Below, one piece after another: positions 36,001-47,688 of a stretch of 64,000 nt of DNA. The position numbers and the translations under genes are program-made. Source of the stretch: Castanea sativa (taxonomy: Eukaryota > Streptophyta > Magnoliopsida > Fagales > Fagaceae); contig NC_134017.1 in NCBI RefSeq assembly GCF_040712315.1, forward strand, positions 3,316,001-3,380,000, in the 5' to 3' direction. The notes beneath the pieces are model-generated. The model saw nothing but the letters and a program-made list of their open reading frames with translations, was not told the DNA's origin and searched no databases. Within the stretch, counting starts at the first letter, position 1. Each line of letters begins with the position of its first letter.

Positions 36001-36304
36001 GTAGAGGGTTATTACTGTCATGGAGGACAAGATCTCCATGTTGGTTGATTGAGAGAACTCCAGAAGAATCAATAATAGGATGGTTCCTATTTGCAACCCA
36101 CACAACAGTTTGTGGTGTCACTTTGACATACCAAATGCCAAGATACCTGTAGCTAGACTTGCCAGGGCTGAAGAAGCCTAAGGCAAAATTGTTGTGTTTA
36201 GAAATCAAAGATTGGCCATCCTTGATGAATTGGTTTGTTGCTAAGGTGTCAAGGGAAGTGCAAAATTTGAAGAAGAGAATGATTAGAATCAAAGACTTGA
36301 TCAT
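33026..36304 (-). CDS. G-type lectin S-receptor-like Ser/Thr kinase, copy 3, 830 aa
   Basis: Exons in transcription order: 36304-35047, 34935-34792, 34611-34421, 34258-34048, 33900-33663, 33554-33404 and 33325-33026. All splice borders are GT-AG and the joined frame is open. Domains are as in copy 2, with kinase residues Lys543, Asp640 (HRD) and Asp658 (DFG). It differs from copy 2 by a small number of substitutions, for example QFIKDG for QSIKDG, CGPYSK for CGTYSK, and RIVGT for RVVGT in the activation loop. The B-lectin portion matches copy 1 at several of these sites (NKKVLWQ), which suggests exchange between copies. An upstream in-frame ATG (MLTNHL) exists, but the conserved MIKS start is preferred. 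Confidence 0.88.
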
Positions 36305-36521
36305 TTTTTTTTCAGCACATCCTTGTTTGTGCAAATGGTTTGTTAACATGGAACATTTTTGATTTTTTGTGGTTGAGACCCTAAAAAAAAAAAGGTTTGA
36401 CTAAGGTTTGTGCACATGGACTGCTGAGAATTCTCTAGTCGTCAATTTTTCAGCGAAGACTTTTGTTGACTATCATAACTATTATTTAAAACATTTTGAA
36501 TATCATTTCTTTTTAGTTTGG

Positions 36522-37425
36522 GTAAATTCCAGTAAACTTTTCAAAAATGACCATCTTGGTCCCTAATCTCAATTTGGTCCCTAAACGCTGTTAGGGACCG
36601 TTACTTTACTCTCAGCCTTTCTTCCCTCTCAGAATGTTTATGTTCAATTCTAATATCTCTTAAGAGTCTTGAGTTCTATTCAAAGTGATTATACAAATAT
36701 ATGCACTTAGCCATATAAAAGCTTAAACCCCCAAAAATCTCTGACCACAAAGCATACAAACATATCTATAATCATTCGTACTCCAACAAAAACACTATAT
36801 TAGACCAATTTTCAGACAAAATCCAAATCCAAAAAATACCCACAGATTCACAGATGATCATATCCAAACCTCACCTTTCAAACCCAAATCAAAAATCACC
36901 CCAAAAAAAAAAACCCAATCCCTAAACCAACCAAGACCTGAACCAACAAAGGAGGAGGAGAACGATCGGTGGCGTTTCCGGTGTGATTCGTTACCTGTGG
37001 TAGTTGCAGAGGTCGTGGGCCTCGTTCCCTTGACGTTTGGCACACAGACCTAGACTCAAACCCAAATCCAAACAGAAGCCTTCAGTGAGGAACCAGCAGC
37101 AGCGGTGGTGAGGAAAAGCTTGAAAATTCCTAGACAACTGTTTTCATGGCACTGATTCGAAGAGAGAGAGAGAGCAAGATGATAGTTTTGCCGTTGTGGG
37201 TAAGAGAGAAGAGAGCGTATGAGAGGGAGAGAAGATAGAACGTCTGAGAGAGAGAATAGCAAGCGTTTGAGAAAGAGAGAAGACAAGGGTTTGAGAGGAG
37301 AAGCTGAGAATGAGTAACGGGCATAAAGCCGTTTAGGGTCCAATTATATTCAGGGACCAACTTGGTCATTTTGAAAAATTTTGGAGCTTGTTGGTATTAG
37401 CCCAGGTTAGTGTATTGGAATTTAC
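36522..37425. mobile_element. non-autonomous TIR element, unit 3 copy
   Basis: Positional counterpart of 12,878-13,788, with the same inverted GTAAATTCC ends and internal GA-rich block. Confidence 0.65.
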
Positions 37426-37430
37426 TTTTA

Positions 37431-38009
37431 GGCTTCATTTGGGTACATCTTGTTTGGATAGAACTTGTTACTGAAAGTTAAAAATTGAAAACTGAAAATA
37501 TTATAACAAAATAATTTTTAAATATGTAAATAGTATTATGAGACCTATTTTTAATATTTTTTTCTGAATAAAGTGCTTATGGGTGTCATGAACCGTGCAT
37601 AAATAGTAACTTTATCTCCCACACAATAATTCTATGTGCATGAACAGTACCAGTTACTGTTCACGCGCTAGAGGAAAAAAAAAAACTAAAAACACGAACT
37701 CAAAACGTAGACTTGTAACAGATACTTTAGAGGGCGTTTGGATCTGACTGAAAACTCACGTGTCTGGTGTTTTAGCGTTTTTTTTTTTTTTCAAGCCGTG
37801 ATTGTTGACTTTTTCCATGAACAGTACCAGTGGTTTTTTTTCCTTTTCCTGAACACGCGTTTATCACTGTTCATTGGCCATAAACAGTGATTTTAGGCCA
37901 ATGAACAGTGATTTTAGGCGTGAACAGTAATTTTTCACAATTAAAAATTATTTTGCAACAATATTTTTCAATTTTCAGTTTTAGTTTTTAGCTGTATCTA
38001 AACAGACCC
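37431..38009. mobile_element. MITE, unit 3 copy with fuller 3' end
   Basis: This copy retains TAGCTGTATCTAAACAGACC at its right end, missing in units 1 and 2. The left end reads GGCTTCATTTGGGTACA. The reverse complement of the right end, GGGTCTGTTTAGATACA, resembles it, so these are imperfect inverted termini. Confidence 0.55.
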
Positions 38010-39472
38010 TAGTGCAACTTGATCTACTCGCTGATCAGCTCCTATAGCTGGATGCGTCAAACAGGTTGAATATCGTGGCACACAATTGACACAAGTGCCT
38101 AGTTCAACAAACTATCGGTCTTGACTTTATTTGTATGGGGCCACAATGTTTTAGTAACGACAATCATGAGCAAACAAATCCAAACTTGGGGTTTTCACAG
38201 GTGGTTCTGTGAAAGCTCCATTCTTTCATTCTTTGGACCATTATATTCTGCTTCGGGCCACATCTTGAATGATGTTGCATAGATCACAATAGACCATGTC
38301 AACAATTGTTAAAAAAATTGTAAAACATATTGAGCTTGTACCATTACTCAAAAGTGTTAATAGAGGCAGGGCTACCCATCCTGTCTTGAGTTAGTAATGT
38401 GTTTTTAAAATGATGATTGATACAGTCGGGCCTTGCTAAGGACTAATAGAGAAACTAGTGATGATACACAGAGACATTTGTCATGTAGTGAACTTTTTTT
38501 CTTTTATTATTATTATTTTTTGGCCTAAGGTTTTAGTTATATTCCATAAACTTCCAATTCATGTACGTATTGCAACATATATTTCAATGACAGAAAATGT
38601 TTGGTTTCAAATTTCAAATTCAAATAAGCTTGCAGTTATTTTGGTCCAACCCATAATATGGTGATTAAAAAGATACCTCGAAGTGTGTAGTTTTAATTAT
38701 ATGAGTTTTTTAATGAACTAGTTGCGGACCCATGCGATACATGGGAATAAATAATTATTTTTTAGTTTTAGTATAATATATAATTTGTTCTCTAAATTTT
38801 GTAAAATAATTTATCTCTCAAAAAATTAAAAAATTAATTTTCATTTATCTATTTCAAAAAATATATCATCATTTTATGGTTTGGATTTGTTTGATTGATA
38901 TTATTCATTTTTTGAGTGGTCCATATTTTGCTAAATTATGTTATCGTGCATTATATTTTCCTAATTTTTTTTTCTTATACAACTAAATTATTTAAGTTTC
39001 AAATATATTATTCAAAATTTTTATTTTCCTAAAAGAGATTATCATATTTATAATTTTTCTTATTGTAAGGGTAGTTTCAAACTATTGATTGGGTATTGTT
39101 TACTAATATGGATACATGATATTGGAACTGCATATTTCTTGGACATTCTTAAGAGACTATACCATATTATAAATTTAATATTTAAAATATTATGTAGAAA
39201 AAAGTATACTTTATGTTTGAAATTGAATACTTCACCTATCAAAATGAAAGAAAATAATTTGTATAACAACGTAAAGAGAACATGATCTAACCAAAAAAGA
39301 AAAAGAAAAGAAGACTGCATAGACTTTATTTATTAAGATTTAATTGCCTTTAACCGGATCTTTATATTGCATTTATTGTTGTTACTATGCTCTTATTGAG
39401 CCTCCTCATCCTTTACATCATTGGTTATATTATTATTCTTTTTATTATTTATATTCTACTTTTAAAATTTTG

Positions 39473-39527
<55 letters not shown>

Positions 39528-40496
39528 TGGCTTTGGCTTTGGCTTTAAACCAAACAAGCACATTGAACAATTTGAACCAGTAATAGCAACCAACCAATTG
39601 TCAGGGCTGGTCGAACAAGGAGCACAAATTTATCTTAGGCAGTTTTAAGTTTACATATTCATATAATTTAATTTTGATGTTATAACTAAATAATAAATCA
39701 ATGAAAAATTAAAATATAATCTATACATATTCATCTTGGGCAATTTTAATATTTGATAGACACATTCAGATACATAGCCAAGTACCTAAGTTGTTGTTCC
39801 TTAGGTTCCTTTCTTATGATTCAGTCATGTGACTACTTAATTAAAACATACATTTTCATTTTATGAGAAAAAATCCACATGATATAATCTTAAGAAGGGA
39901 ACCTAAGGAACGATACCTAAGTCTTGCTCAAATATAAAATCTCATTTCCAAAATACCTAAGTATTATGTCAAAAAAAAAAAAAAAATCATACAAAAGCTA
40001 TAAAAGAGAGAAAGAGAGAAGACTTATGAGGGAAGACTTGTGTTTGAGATGAGTTTGTAGCTAAAAAGCCAGAGTAAATAGTTTGAGAGTTTTGACTTTT
40101 AACAACTGACTAAAAGTCAGTAACTATTTTGTGGTTTATTGCTTGCTCTATATTTTGTGGCTTACAACCGAGTAAATGTTGCAGGTATATGTAATTTTTT
40201 TATTTTTTGAGAAACCTGCTGGGTATATGTAAGTAGTTTCCAATTTCCAGTGCACTTTTAATACTTTTCTATATTATATTATATTTTTAAGGGCTACTTT
40301 ATATCATATATATACATTGATCAATGTACAACTTCAGAAGCCACATAATAGGCACTTCTACTCCACATGTTTGTTTCATATATTTGTATTGATGATAGTG
40401 TATGGTTACTTAATTCAAGTAATTAAATGAAGTTTTTTATTTATTTGATATTATTATTAATTTTTTGAATAGGGTTATTTGTTATATTTATATACT

Positions 40497-40545
<49 letters not shown>

Positions 40546-40600
40546 ACTTAAAATTTTGTTCTATCTAGTTTAGTCTCCATAAATTTTTTTTTTTGTGACT
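38010..40600. other. shortened non-coding spacer of array unit 3
   Basis: Homologous to the unit 1 and 2 spacers, but about 700 bp are missing at about 38,535, where GGTTTTAG joins TTATATTCC. It holds an AT microsatellite (39,477-39,523). No gene is seen. Confidence 0.6.
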
Positions 40601-40763
40601 CCGCCACTAGTTACTGGAAACTCACATTATGTAGGTAAATTGGTATATACAATAAAGGAAAATATAGTGTTAGCTCCTATGTAACACCATGCCCAAGTCC
40701 TTGAAACTGGGAAGCGTTGTAACTTTGTTTTCCATGTTGTGAATGTGGTGTTATTTGGGTGAA

Positions 40764-41036
40764 GGAAACACTAATAATTTGGGGTGACTAGTGTAATGTA
40801 TTCCTTGTATTATTGTTCCATCATTTGAAAATCTAGTCTTTTTTAGCTCCTTTTTCATCAACTTCAGGATTTAATCGAATTTTCAAGTTTCTATAGCAAG
40901 GTTTATGCTTTTACAGGCACCTGGGGCCAAAATTAAAGATAGAAATACTCAAGGACAGTGATCTTGAAGTTAATATTGATTCGCTTTTTATAGTGAGTCG
41001 GTTAATGAATTCATAAAATCATTTGTTTTGGGTTGA
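40764..41036 (+). pseudogene. hydrolase exon 3 and 4 relic, unit 3
   Basis: Counterpart of the relics in units 1 and 2. Here the exon 3 donor is destroyed (AAAATCTAG in place of AAAGGTAGTC), while the exon 4 acceptor ACAG at 40,913-40,916 is still intact. The catalytic His codon is lost as in the other units. Confidence 0.7.
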
Positions 41037-42920
41037 TCTAAGATTGATGGGTCAAGTTGGAGTTTATATGTAACAGAATTCCACATCACATTTGTACTGC
41101 TACATATATTTGAATGCTCCCTATGCAGGTACAATGATTTTAACTCGTTGAAATTTCTAACATAAAAGAAAAGATATTTGGGAAGCAAAGATATAAAGAA
41201 GCAGTTTGTGAACAAGGAAAAATCAATTCTCTAGCTAATAGTTTGCCTAGCTTGCTACTAAATGGTCCAATTAGGCCTCATTTTCGTTTGCACTTTATAT
41301 AACAGTCTCGGCAATCTTTAACGAAATAGTCAATTGTGTTGGTTTGGATAGTCCAGACATGCTGTCATAAGTACCTGTTTAAACTATACAATAAAAGACA
41401 AGAAAAGAGCCAAGGAAGCACTTAGCGTAAAGTATCACAGCCACAGGGATCCCAAGAATAACCCTTTTGATTAGTTTTGCTCAACTTAATTATGTTTCAA
41501 TGGCTCCTAACTCTCTGAATTTGCTTACCACATACTTGAACCTATGAGATCTAAACAAAAATGGTTCATTTTTTCAATACAAAATCCTAGTACTGCATAT
41601 TATATTTGCAAATGGCATAAGAGGGATGTAATAGGCAATAGTGTGCTGTTAAAAAAAAGAGAAAAAAATCTACTAAGGAGTAAGGATGTCTCATTGTTTA
41701 AACAAGAATCATTACCTTTATCTAGCTCTAAACTTAGTTATTGTCACTTCATTTATAGAACAAGAAACTCCTGTGACTGAATCCAATTTTAGTAGAGTAG
41801 GCATTAGTTATGGAGGGTATGTGACATATTGGATGGCTGAAATTTATCAAGATGAGGTGGAGAAGGTTGGGATTATGAGCTCTGGTATGTGTTACACTGA
41901 TGACCAAAAGGAGGAGCAGTTGAAGAAGATAGGAAGGAATGTGTTTGATCTTATAGTGCCAGAGAAAGCACAAGATATGAGGCTCTTCATGAACTTGTGT
42001 ATATACAAGAATAGTCCATTTAAATTGATACCAAATTTTTTCCTGATGGGGTTTGTCCAAGTAAGTTCTTAATTATTGCTTTAGGGGCTAATTTTTAGTT
42101 GGAGATTTGAGTTTCTCTCCTTAAATTAATTTCTTTTCAAGCACATATCATTATTCTAAACCCAATTTTTAAATAAGATTATAATTTATTAGAAATTAAG
42201 CACCGATATTATTACCAAAGCAATTTAGACTGAAAAGCATGGGACTCATGCTCAATACATGTGATGGCTTTTAAAGGAACAAAAATTTCTCCAATTGTTC
42301 TTCTTTGATAAGTTATTTCTGATTAGATTGGAGATCATTTCAGCATATAGAATATTTAAAAGGATCCCAATTGCAACAATAAAAGGAAGATTTGGTTCCA
42401 TGAAATGCTGATCGTTCCCACCTCATTTTTATTCTAGATTGATTCTCTCTGAAATTTCTCCCATCTGATACCAGATTTGTATGTTAAGCCACACCAAAAT
42501 GCATGTATTATTACCTCCTTTATGTATTTCACTTCCACCTCGTGAGCATATGTGCACTTTTGTATTTCTTTGTATTGTTAATTATTGTTTTGAGCAATGA
42601 TTATATAATATATTAATATTCCAACTCTAAATCTCGTGCTTTGTGGCAACACATTACACGCATTATTCTCTCATGCTTGGAATATATATTACACGCAGGA
42701 TCTTGATGTTAATGAAAAAAGTGACATAAAGATACTACTCTAATTACAACATAAGTTTACTCGATAGGCATTACAAAGTCGTGTGTCAAATTTGAAATAC
42801 AAAACACAATATTAATTAAGAAATTATTTATTATGTGCTTGATGCAGCATACCGGCACTAATCAGATTCACTATCACATTAATTTGTGAGATTTTTGTAG
42901 TAGAAGTGAACATATCTTTA

Positions 42921-42974
<54 letters not shown>
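42921..42974. repeat. AT dinucleotide microsatellite
   Basis: About 54 bp of AT repeat inside the hydrolase intron 1 relic of unit 3. It generates spurious YIYIYI reading frames on both strands. Confidence 0.9.
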
Positions 42975-42977
<3 letters not shown>

Positions 42978-44187
42978 ATAATGAAAAGTGATTTTTCTTG
43001 TTTCTTTGACATTATACTCTCATTGAGTCATTGTAAACCTCCCAACCACTCTAGCCAATTTTCAATACCTCAATTTGATTTTTCATTCTTGTCACACTTG
43101 CTGATAGCCTGATACACTCCTAACACTACTTCCAGCTATGTGTGGTTCAATAAGCCAGGTGTAGTATTTATTTTTAGATACTATCGAAATTTCAATCAAT
43201 AACGTCAGTTTCATAATGATTGTTCTTTATTATTATGTCAAAGTTACAATAGATTGTTGAAAATTTATGCCTTGAGGGGTTCCCTCTTGTAGTTTTATAG
43301 TCTCATTTTTTCTAAGCATAATTACATTTTTGCACTATTCAGCAAAAACCAATTTTTTTTTTTGCACAGCTTATTATATAATCAAACTAAGTTAATCCAA
43401 ACACAAGAAAATGGGAAAAATGTACTGGAGCTTCTTGAACTGAAAAATCCACATGATCTACGGACCCCAGTGAATCTATCCATGCACAAGTACACTTTCT
43501 TCAAGTGAGCCTTTGATTTTCTACTCTGCAACTTTTTAATTTAATGTGAATTAATTAGTAGGAATAACTTTTATTACAATCCGAAAAACAAACTGGTATA
43601 TGTATATGTTTGGTGTTTCTGTTTTGTTCTTTTCTTTCTTTTTGGGTCGGGAATTAAAATCAATAAATAGAATGCACACTGAGTTGTGACATTGAATTAG
43701 TTTAGTGGCGTTGAATTTGTCAAACATATAACAATTATTCCTCATATTTTATAGTGGGCTGTCATCTGTGTTGTTTTATCAGACAATATGTAAGAAGAAT
43801 AGGAAGGAGAAATTAGAGCTGGCAGAGCACATGCTATCTCGAAAGGCAGATCCAAACCTTCCCATTCTAACTAAGGTAAACTCGGCTTTAATCTTATTTA
43901 TTTACATATATAATCATTTTTTTCCTTGGTTACTTGGTCATACTTAATGCTTTAATCACTTCCACTGATTCTGCATATGTTCTGTTTATTTCATTGTTGA
44001 TCTTATGGGCCAAATGTACATATAAGTATCAAAGCAAAGGCATCTCATCAACTCACTATTATAGCCTCTTAAATTTAAATGTTAATGTCATACACATATT
44101 ACTTGCATATCTTTTATGCTCTAGAAGCATTTTCTTTGTCTCTATATGCTTTGAATATTTGCCATAGATTAACTTTGTTTTCTAAAC

Positions 44188-44277
44188 CCCAAGGAATTGG
44201 CCTAATGGTTTCCAAACCTCATGTGATTTATGAGGTCCTGGATTGAAGTCTCTTAGCAAGCACTAAAAATAAAAAAT
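44188..44277 (+). repeat. tRNA-derived SINE relic in hydrolase intron 2, unit 3
   Basis: Box-A-like TTGGCCTAATGG and box-B-like CCTGGATTGAAGTCTC are followed by an A-rich end. It is the positional counterpart of 8,129-8,214. Confidence 0.55.
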
Positions 44278-46734
44278 CTCTGATTATGAGGCCTCACATA
44301 GATACAGTCGAAGCAAACTTACAAAATGTAGGCAACTTAGTATATTCAAAGGGACATAAAATTTTAGCTTCTATGTAACACCATGCATGAGTCCATGAAG
44401 CCAAGGAAGAATTGCAACTTTGTTTTCCATGTTCATGTGCTGTTATATGGGTGAAGAAAACGCTGCTAATTTGGGGTGAGAAGGATAATATCTTCCCAGT
44501 ATTCCTGGCCCATCAATTGCAAAGGTAATATTTTTTCCTCCTTTTATCAACTTCAGAATTTAAGCTCAATTTTCAAGTTACATGGTTTATGCTTTTACAG
44601 GCACTTGGGACCAAAATCAAGGTTAGCAATACTCAAGGACAGTGGTCATGCAGTTAATATTGATTCGCCTAATATGGTGAATGAATTGATAAAATCATTT
44701 GTTTTGGGTTGATCTAAGTTTGATGTGCCAACTTAGAGTTTATATGTGAGAGAATTCCATTTCAAGTTTGTACTACAACTTATATTTGAATGGTCCACAT
44801 GGAGTTACCATGGTTTTAACTTGAACAAGTTCGCTATATAAAAGAAAAGACACGGGAAGCAAAGATACAAAGAAGTGGGATATTATTTATAATTTATGTA
44901 GTTTGTGACCAAGAAAAAATCAATTATATGGCTAAAAGTTTGCCTAGCTTGCAACTTAATGGTCCAATTAGTCCTCACTTTCATTTCCACATGATATAAC
45001 AGTCTTGGACATCTTTATCGATTATAGCCAATTTTGTTGGTTTAGCTAGTCTAGACATGCTGTGATAAGTACCAGTTTAAAGTATACAGTTAAAGACGAG
45101 AAGAGTCAAGGAAACACTTGGTGTAAAATATCACAGCCACAGGGGTCCCAAGTATAACCCTTTTGATTAGTTTTGTTCAACTTAATTATGTTTCAATGGT
45201 TCCTAACTCTCCGAGTTTGCTTACCACATATTTGAACCTATGATATCTAAACAAAAATGGCTCATTTTTTCAATACAAAATCCTAGTACTACATATTATA
45301 TATGCAAATGGCATACCTCAGAGGGGCGTAATAGGCAATAGTGTGCTGTTAAAAAAAAGAGAGAAATATCTACTAAGGATGTCTCATTGTTTAAACTAGA
45401 ATCATTACCTTTATCTAGCTTCAAACATGGTTATTGTCACTTCATTTATAGTACAAGAAGCTCCTCTTGTGATTGAATCCAATTTTTCAGAAGGTCTTCT
45501 GAAAATGAAAGCAGGTTGTTTAGGAAAAGAAAGGGCTCTTTCACTACTCTGCATGAGATGAACTGCCAACATAGTTGGTCGATCCACTACTTCTTCTTGT
45601 ACACATAACAGCCTAACTTGAATGCATCTCAAGACTTCATTGGAAACACATGACTCCTTTATTGATGAATCAAATACATCCAAAGCTCTATCTTCTCTCC
45701 ATAGTTCCCAGACCTGTGTGGTTGGTCGCATTATCTATAAAAAGCTGTACTGTAAATGAAAATGGTAAAAAATTGTTGTTTTCTGTTACTTACATGCCCT
45801 TTAACGTTAGGGAAGGATGCTTTTGATAAGAATCACTATTCTTCTTGCCACTTACTATCTCCAATAAGATGACACCAAAACTAAAGACATCTGATTTTAT
45901 TGAAAACTTTCCAAATATTGCATACTTTGGTGAATATAACCACTGCAAGTAAACATTATCCAAGGTAATCTTAAGGTTTTCATAATGCTTTAATTTCTTT
46001 GTATATGTGCAGGCGTGCAAGTCTAGTGTGTGTGTGTGTGTGTGTGCGTCTACATTTATGAATGTTTTATACTTACTATGTTCCGACAACTCTGGTTGTC
46101 TTGTCTTGAGTTTGGCCCTCTTTGAATATACGGGCCATGCCAAAATCTGAAATCTTGGGATTCATCTCAGCATCTAGTAGGACATTGCTGGCTTTAAGAT
46201 CCCTATGAATAATCTTTAATCTTGAGTCTTGGTGAAGATACAAAATCCCCCGAGCAATCCCAATGATGATTTCAAATCGTTTACTCCAATCTAAGAATGA
46301 ACTTCTTGTATGATCTGCAATAAAATTTTGCTCAAGTATACTCAACATGTGATGTTGAAATATGTGGTTCTAGGTACTTCAAGCATATTATTTTTTGCAC
46401 ATGTGTAATAAAGGCACATAAAATATGAAGGCCATAGATTTTTAGAAAGAATACATACCAAAAATAAAAGAGTCTAAACTTTTGTTGGGCATGTATTCAT
46501 AAATAAGCATCTTTTCTTCCTCCTGAATGCAACAACCTAATAGTTTGACAAGGTTCCTGTGTTGAAGTTTTGCAATCAACATAACTTCATTTTTAAATTC
46601 TTCTATTCCTTGTCTAGAACTCTTGGAAAGCCTTTTTACAGCAATTTGTTGTCCATTTGATAATTGGCCCTGAAATCATGACCCAAACTTAAGCTTACTC
46701 ATGACTATTATTTTAAAGCAACAAGTCTATCTGC

Positions 46735-47688
46735 TAGAGGTCATGTTCCAGACACCCTTACAGAACATCCTCTCTAGTGGCCTTGAGCTATATCAAGAAT
46801 CTTTGCTCCGAAGGCCTTTCCACACTCTCCTCAGCCTGTCCCAACCTAGTCCCCTTCCTCACCCTGAATTGGATCAAAATTAATTCTGATGCAGCGCTGA
46901 ACTCCTCCACAACAAATTTGGCAGCTGTAGCTCGAGATCATAGAGGTGATGTTGTTAAGTCCGCAAAATTTGCTTAATAGTACTTTTTTAGAAAAAAAAA
47001 TTGGGTGAATAGCATATATTTGAAGTTTTTTAGTTAGTTAGATTGTTTTTCGTAAGTCGAGTTTGACAAACTTGAGTTTGGGCTGAAAGTTGAGTTTGAC
47101 AAACTCGACTTCCAAGCAATATTGATGCATCCTGCTTGGAAGTCGAGTTTGACAAACTTGACTTTCAGCCCAAACTTGAGTTTGCCAAACTCGACTTCCA
47201 AAATCAATCTAACTAACTAAATAACTTCTTTCGTGTACTGCTTTCCTAAAATTTTTCTAAAAACATGTCAAAGTTTGTTTGCCTATCCAAGCTAAAGCGT
47301 CCACCATTCTCTAGGCAGTGGAGCTTGCAATCAAAGAGCTGTGGAACCTCGTCTGTTTTGATGGAGATACCAAGGCCTGTTTTGACCCTCTATCCTCCCC
47401 TGACCTCCCCCATGACTGGACTATTAACACCATCATCAGTGATATTCGTAATCTTGCTCGTTCCTTTTCTTGTTGCAATTTCGTTTGGGTCAGGAGAAGT
47501 TGTAATGCAGCAGCTCATGCTACTGCCAAATTTGTTTTTTTTTTTTTTTTTTTTCTAGTCCTTTTTTGTATTTTAATTAGGGTAATCTTCCCGAGGTCAT
47601 CGAGTCTATTTGTAAAAATGATTATCCCGTTTGTTCTGTTTCTTGAGTTTCAATATCATTGCAGATTATAAAAAAAAAAAAAAAAAAC
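46735..47688 (+). mobile_element. 5'-truncated LINE-type retroposon (RNase H fragment) in S-RLK copy 4 intron 3
   Basis: The plus strand encodes pieces of an RNase H domain of the plant LINE type: KINSDAALN with VARDHRGDVV (46,880-46,977), then PIQAKAST, AVELAIKELWN and FVWVRRSCNAAAHATAKFV (47,282-47,535). It ends with a LPEVIESIC-like tail and a 3' poly-A run (47,670-47,687). A stop (TAG for the expected Trp) interrupts it, and a foldback MITE splits it. The equivalent introns of copies 1-3 are about 170 bp and lack this insert. Confidence 0.75.
46979..47267. mobile_element. foldback MITE nested in the LINE fragment
   Basis: Long inverted arms meet at AATATTGATGCATCCT. The left arm has AAGTCGAGTTTGACAAACTT and the right arm mirrors it, with outer TTTAGTTAGTTAGATTG blocks also inverted. 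It interrupts the RNase H frame between KSAKFA and PIQAK. Flanking AAATTTGCTT and AAAGTTTGTT (8 of 10 matches) may be a worn target duplication. Confidence 0.75.

Larger units (their letters stand above)
24508..36304. repeat. segmental tandem duplication, unit 2 (about 11.8 kb)
   Basis: Collinear with unit 1 throughout, including both transposons, the hydrolase relics, the chimeric junction and the exon 2-3 deletion. Differences are scattered substitutions and microsatellite length changes (for example the AT tract at 28,306-28,361 versus about 16 bp at 16,498). Confidence 0.85.
41686..44712 (+). pseudogene. chimeric hydrolase: antisense S-RLK tail plus exon 1 half with intact exons 2-4
   Basis: Possible exons are 41686-42060, 43783-43875, 44457-44524 and 44601-44712, all with GT-AG borders in phase with the parent gene, giving an open frame of about 215 residues. 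The first about 35 residues come from the reverse strand of an S-RLK exon 7 end and its flank. The rest is hydrolase from just before GISYGG to the normal stop, so Ser, Asp (GEKD) and His (SGHA) are all present. The oxyanion-hole motif HGYGG, the N-terminal anchor and the first core strands are missing, so a folded enzyme is doubtful. I class it as a pseudogene, but it is the one relic that could still be spliced into a complete message. Its promoter is unknown. Confidence 0.65.

Noticed and set aside
42824..43012. Frames rich in Tyr-Ile repeats
   Set aside because: They are translations of an AT microsatellite.
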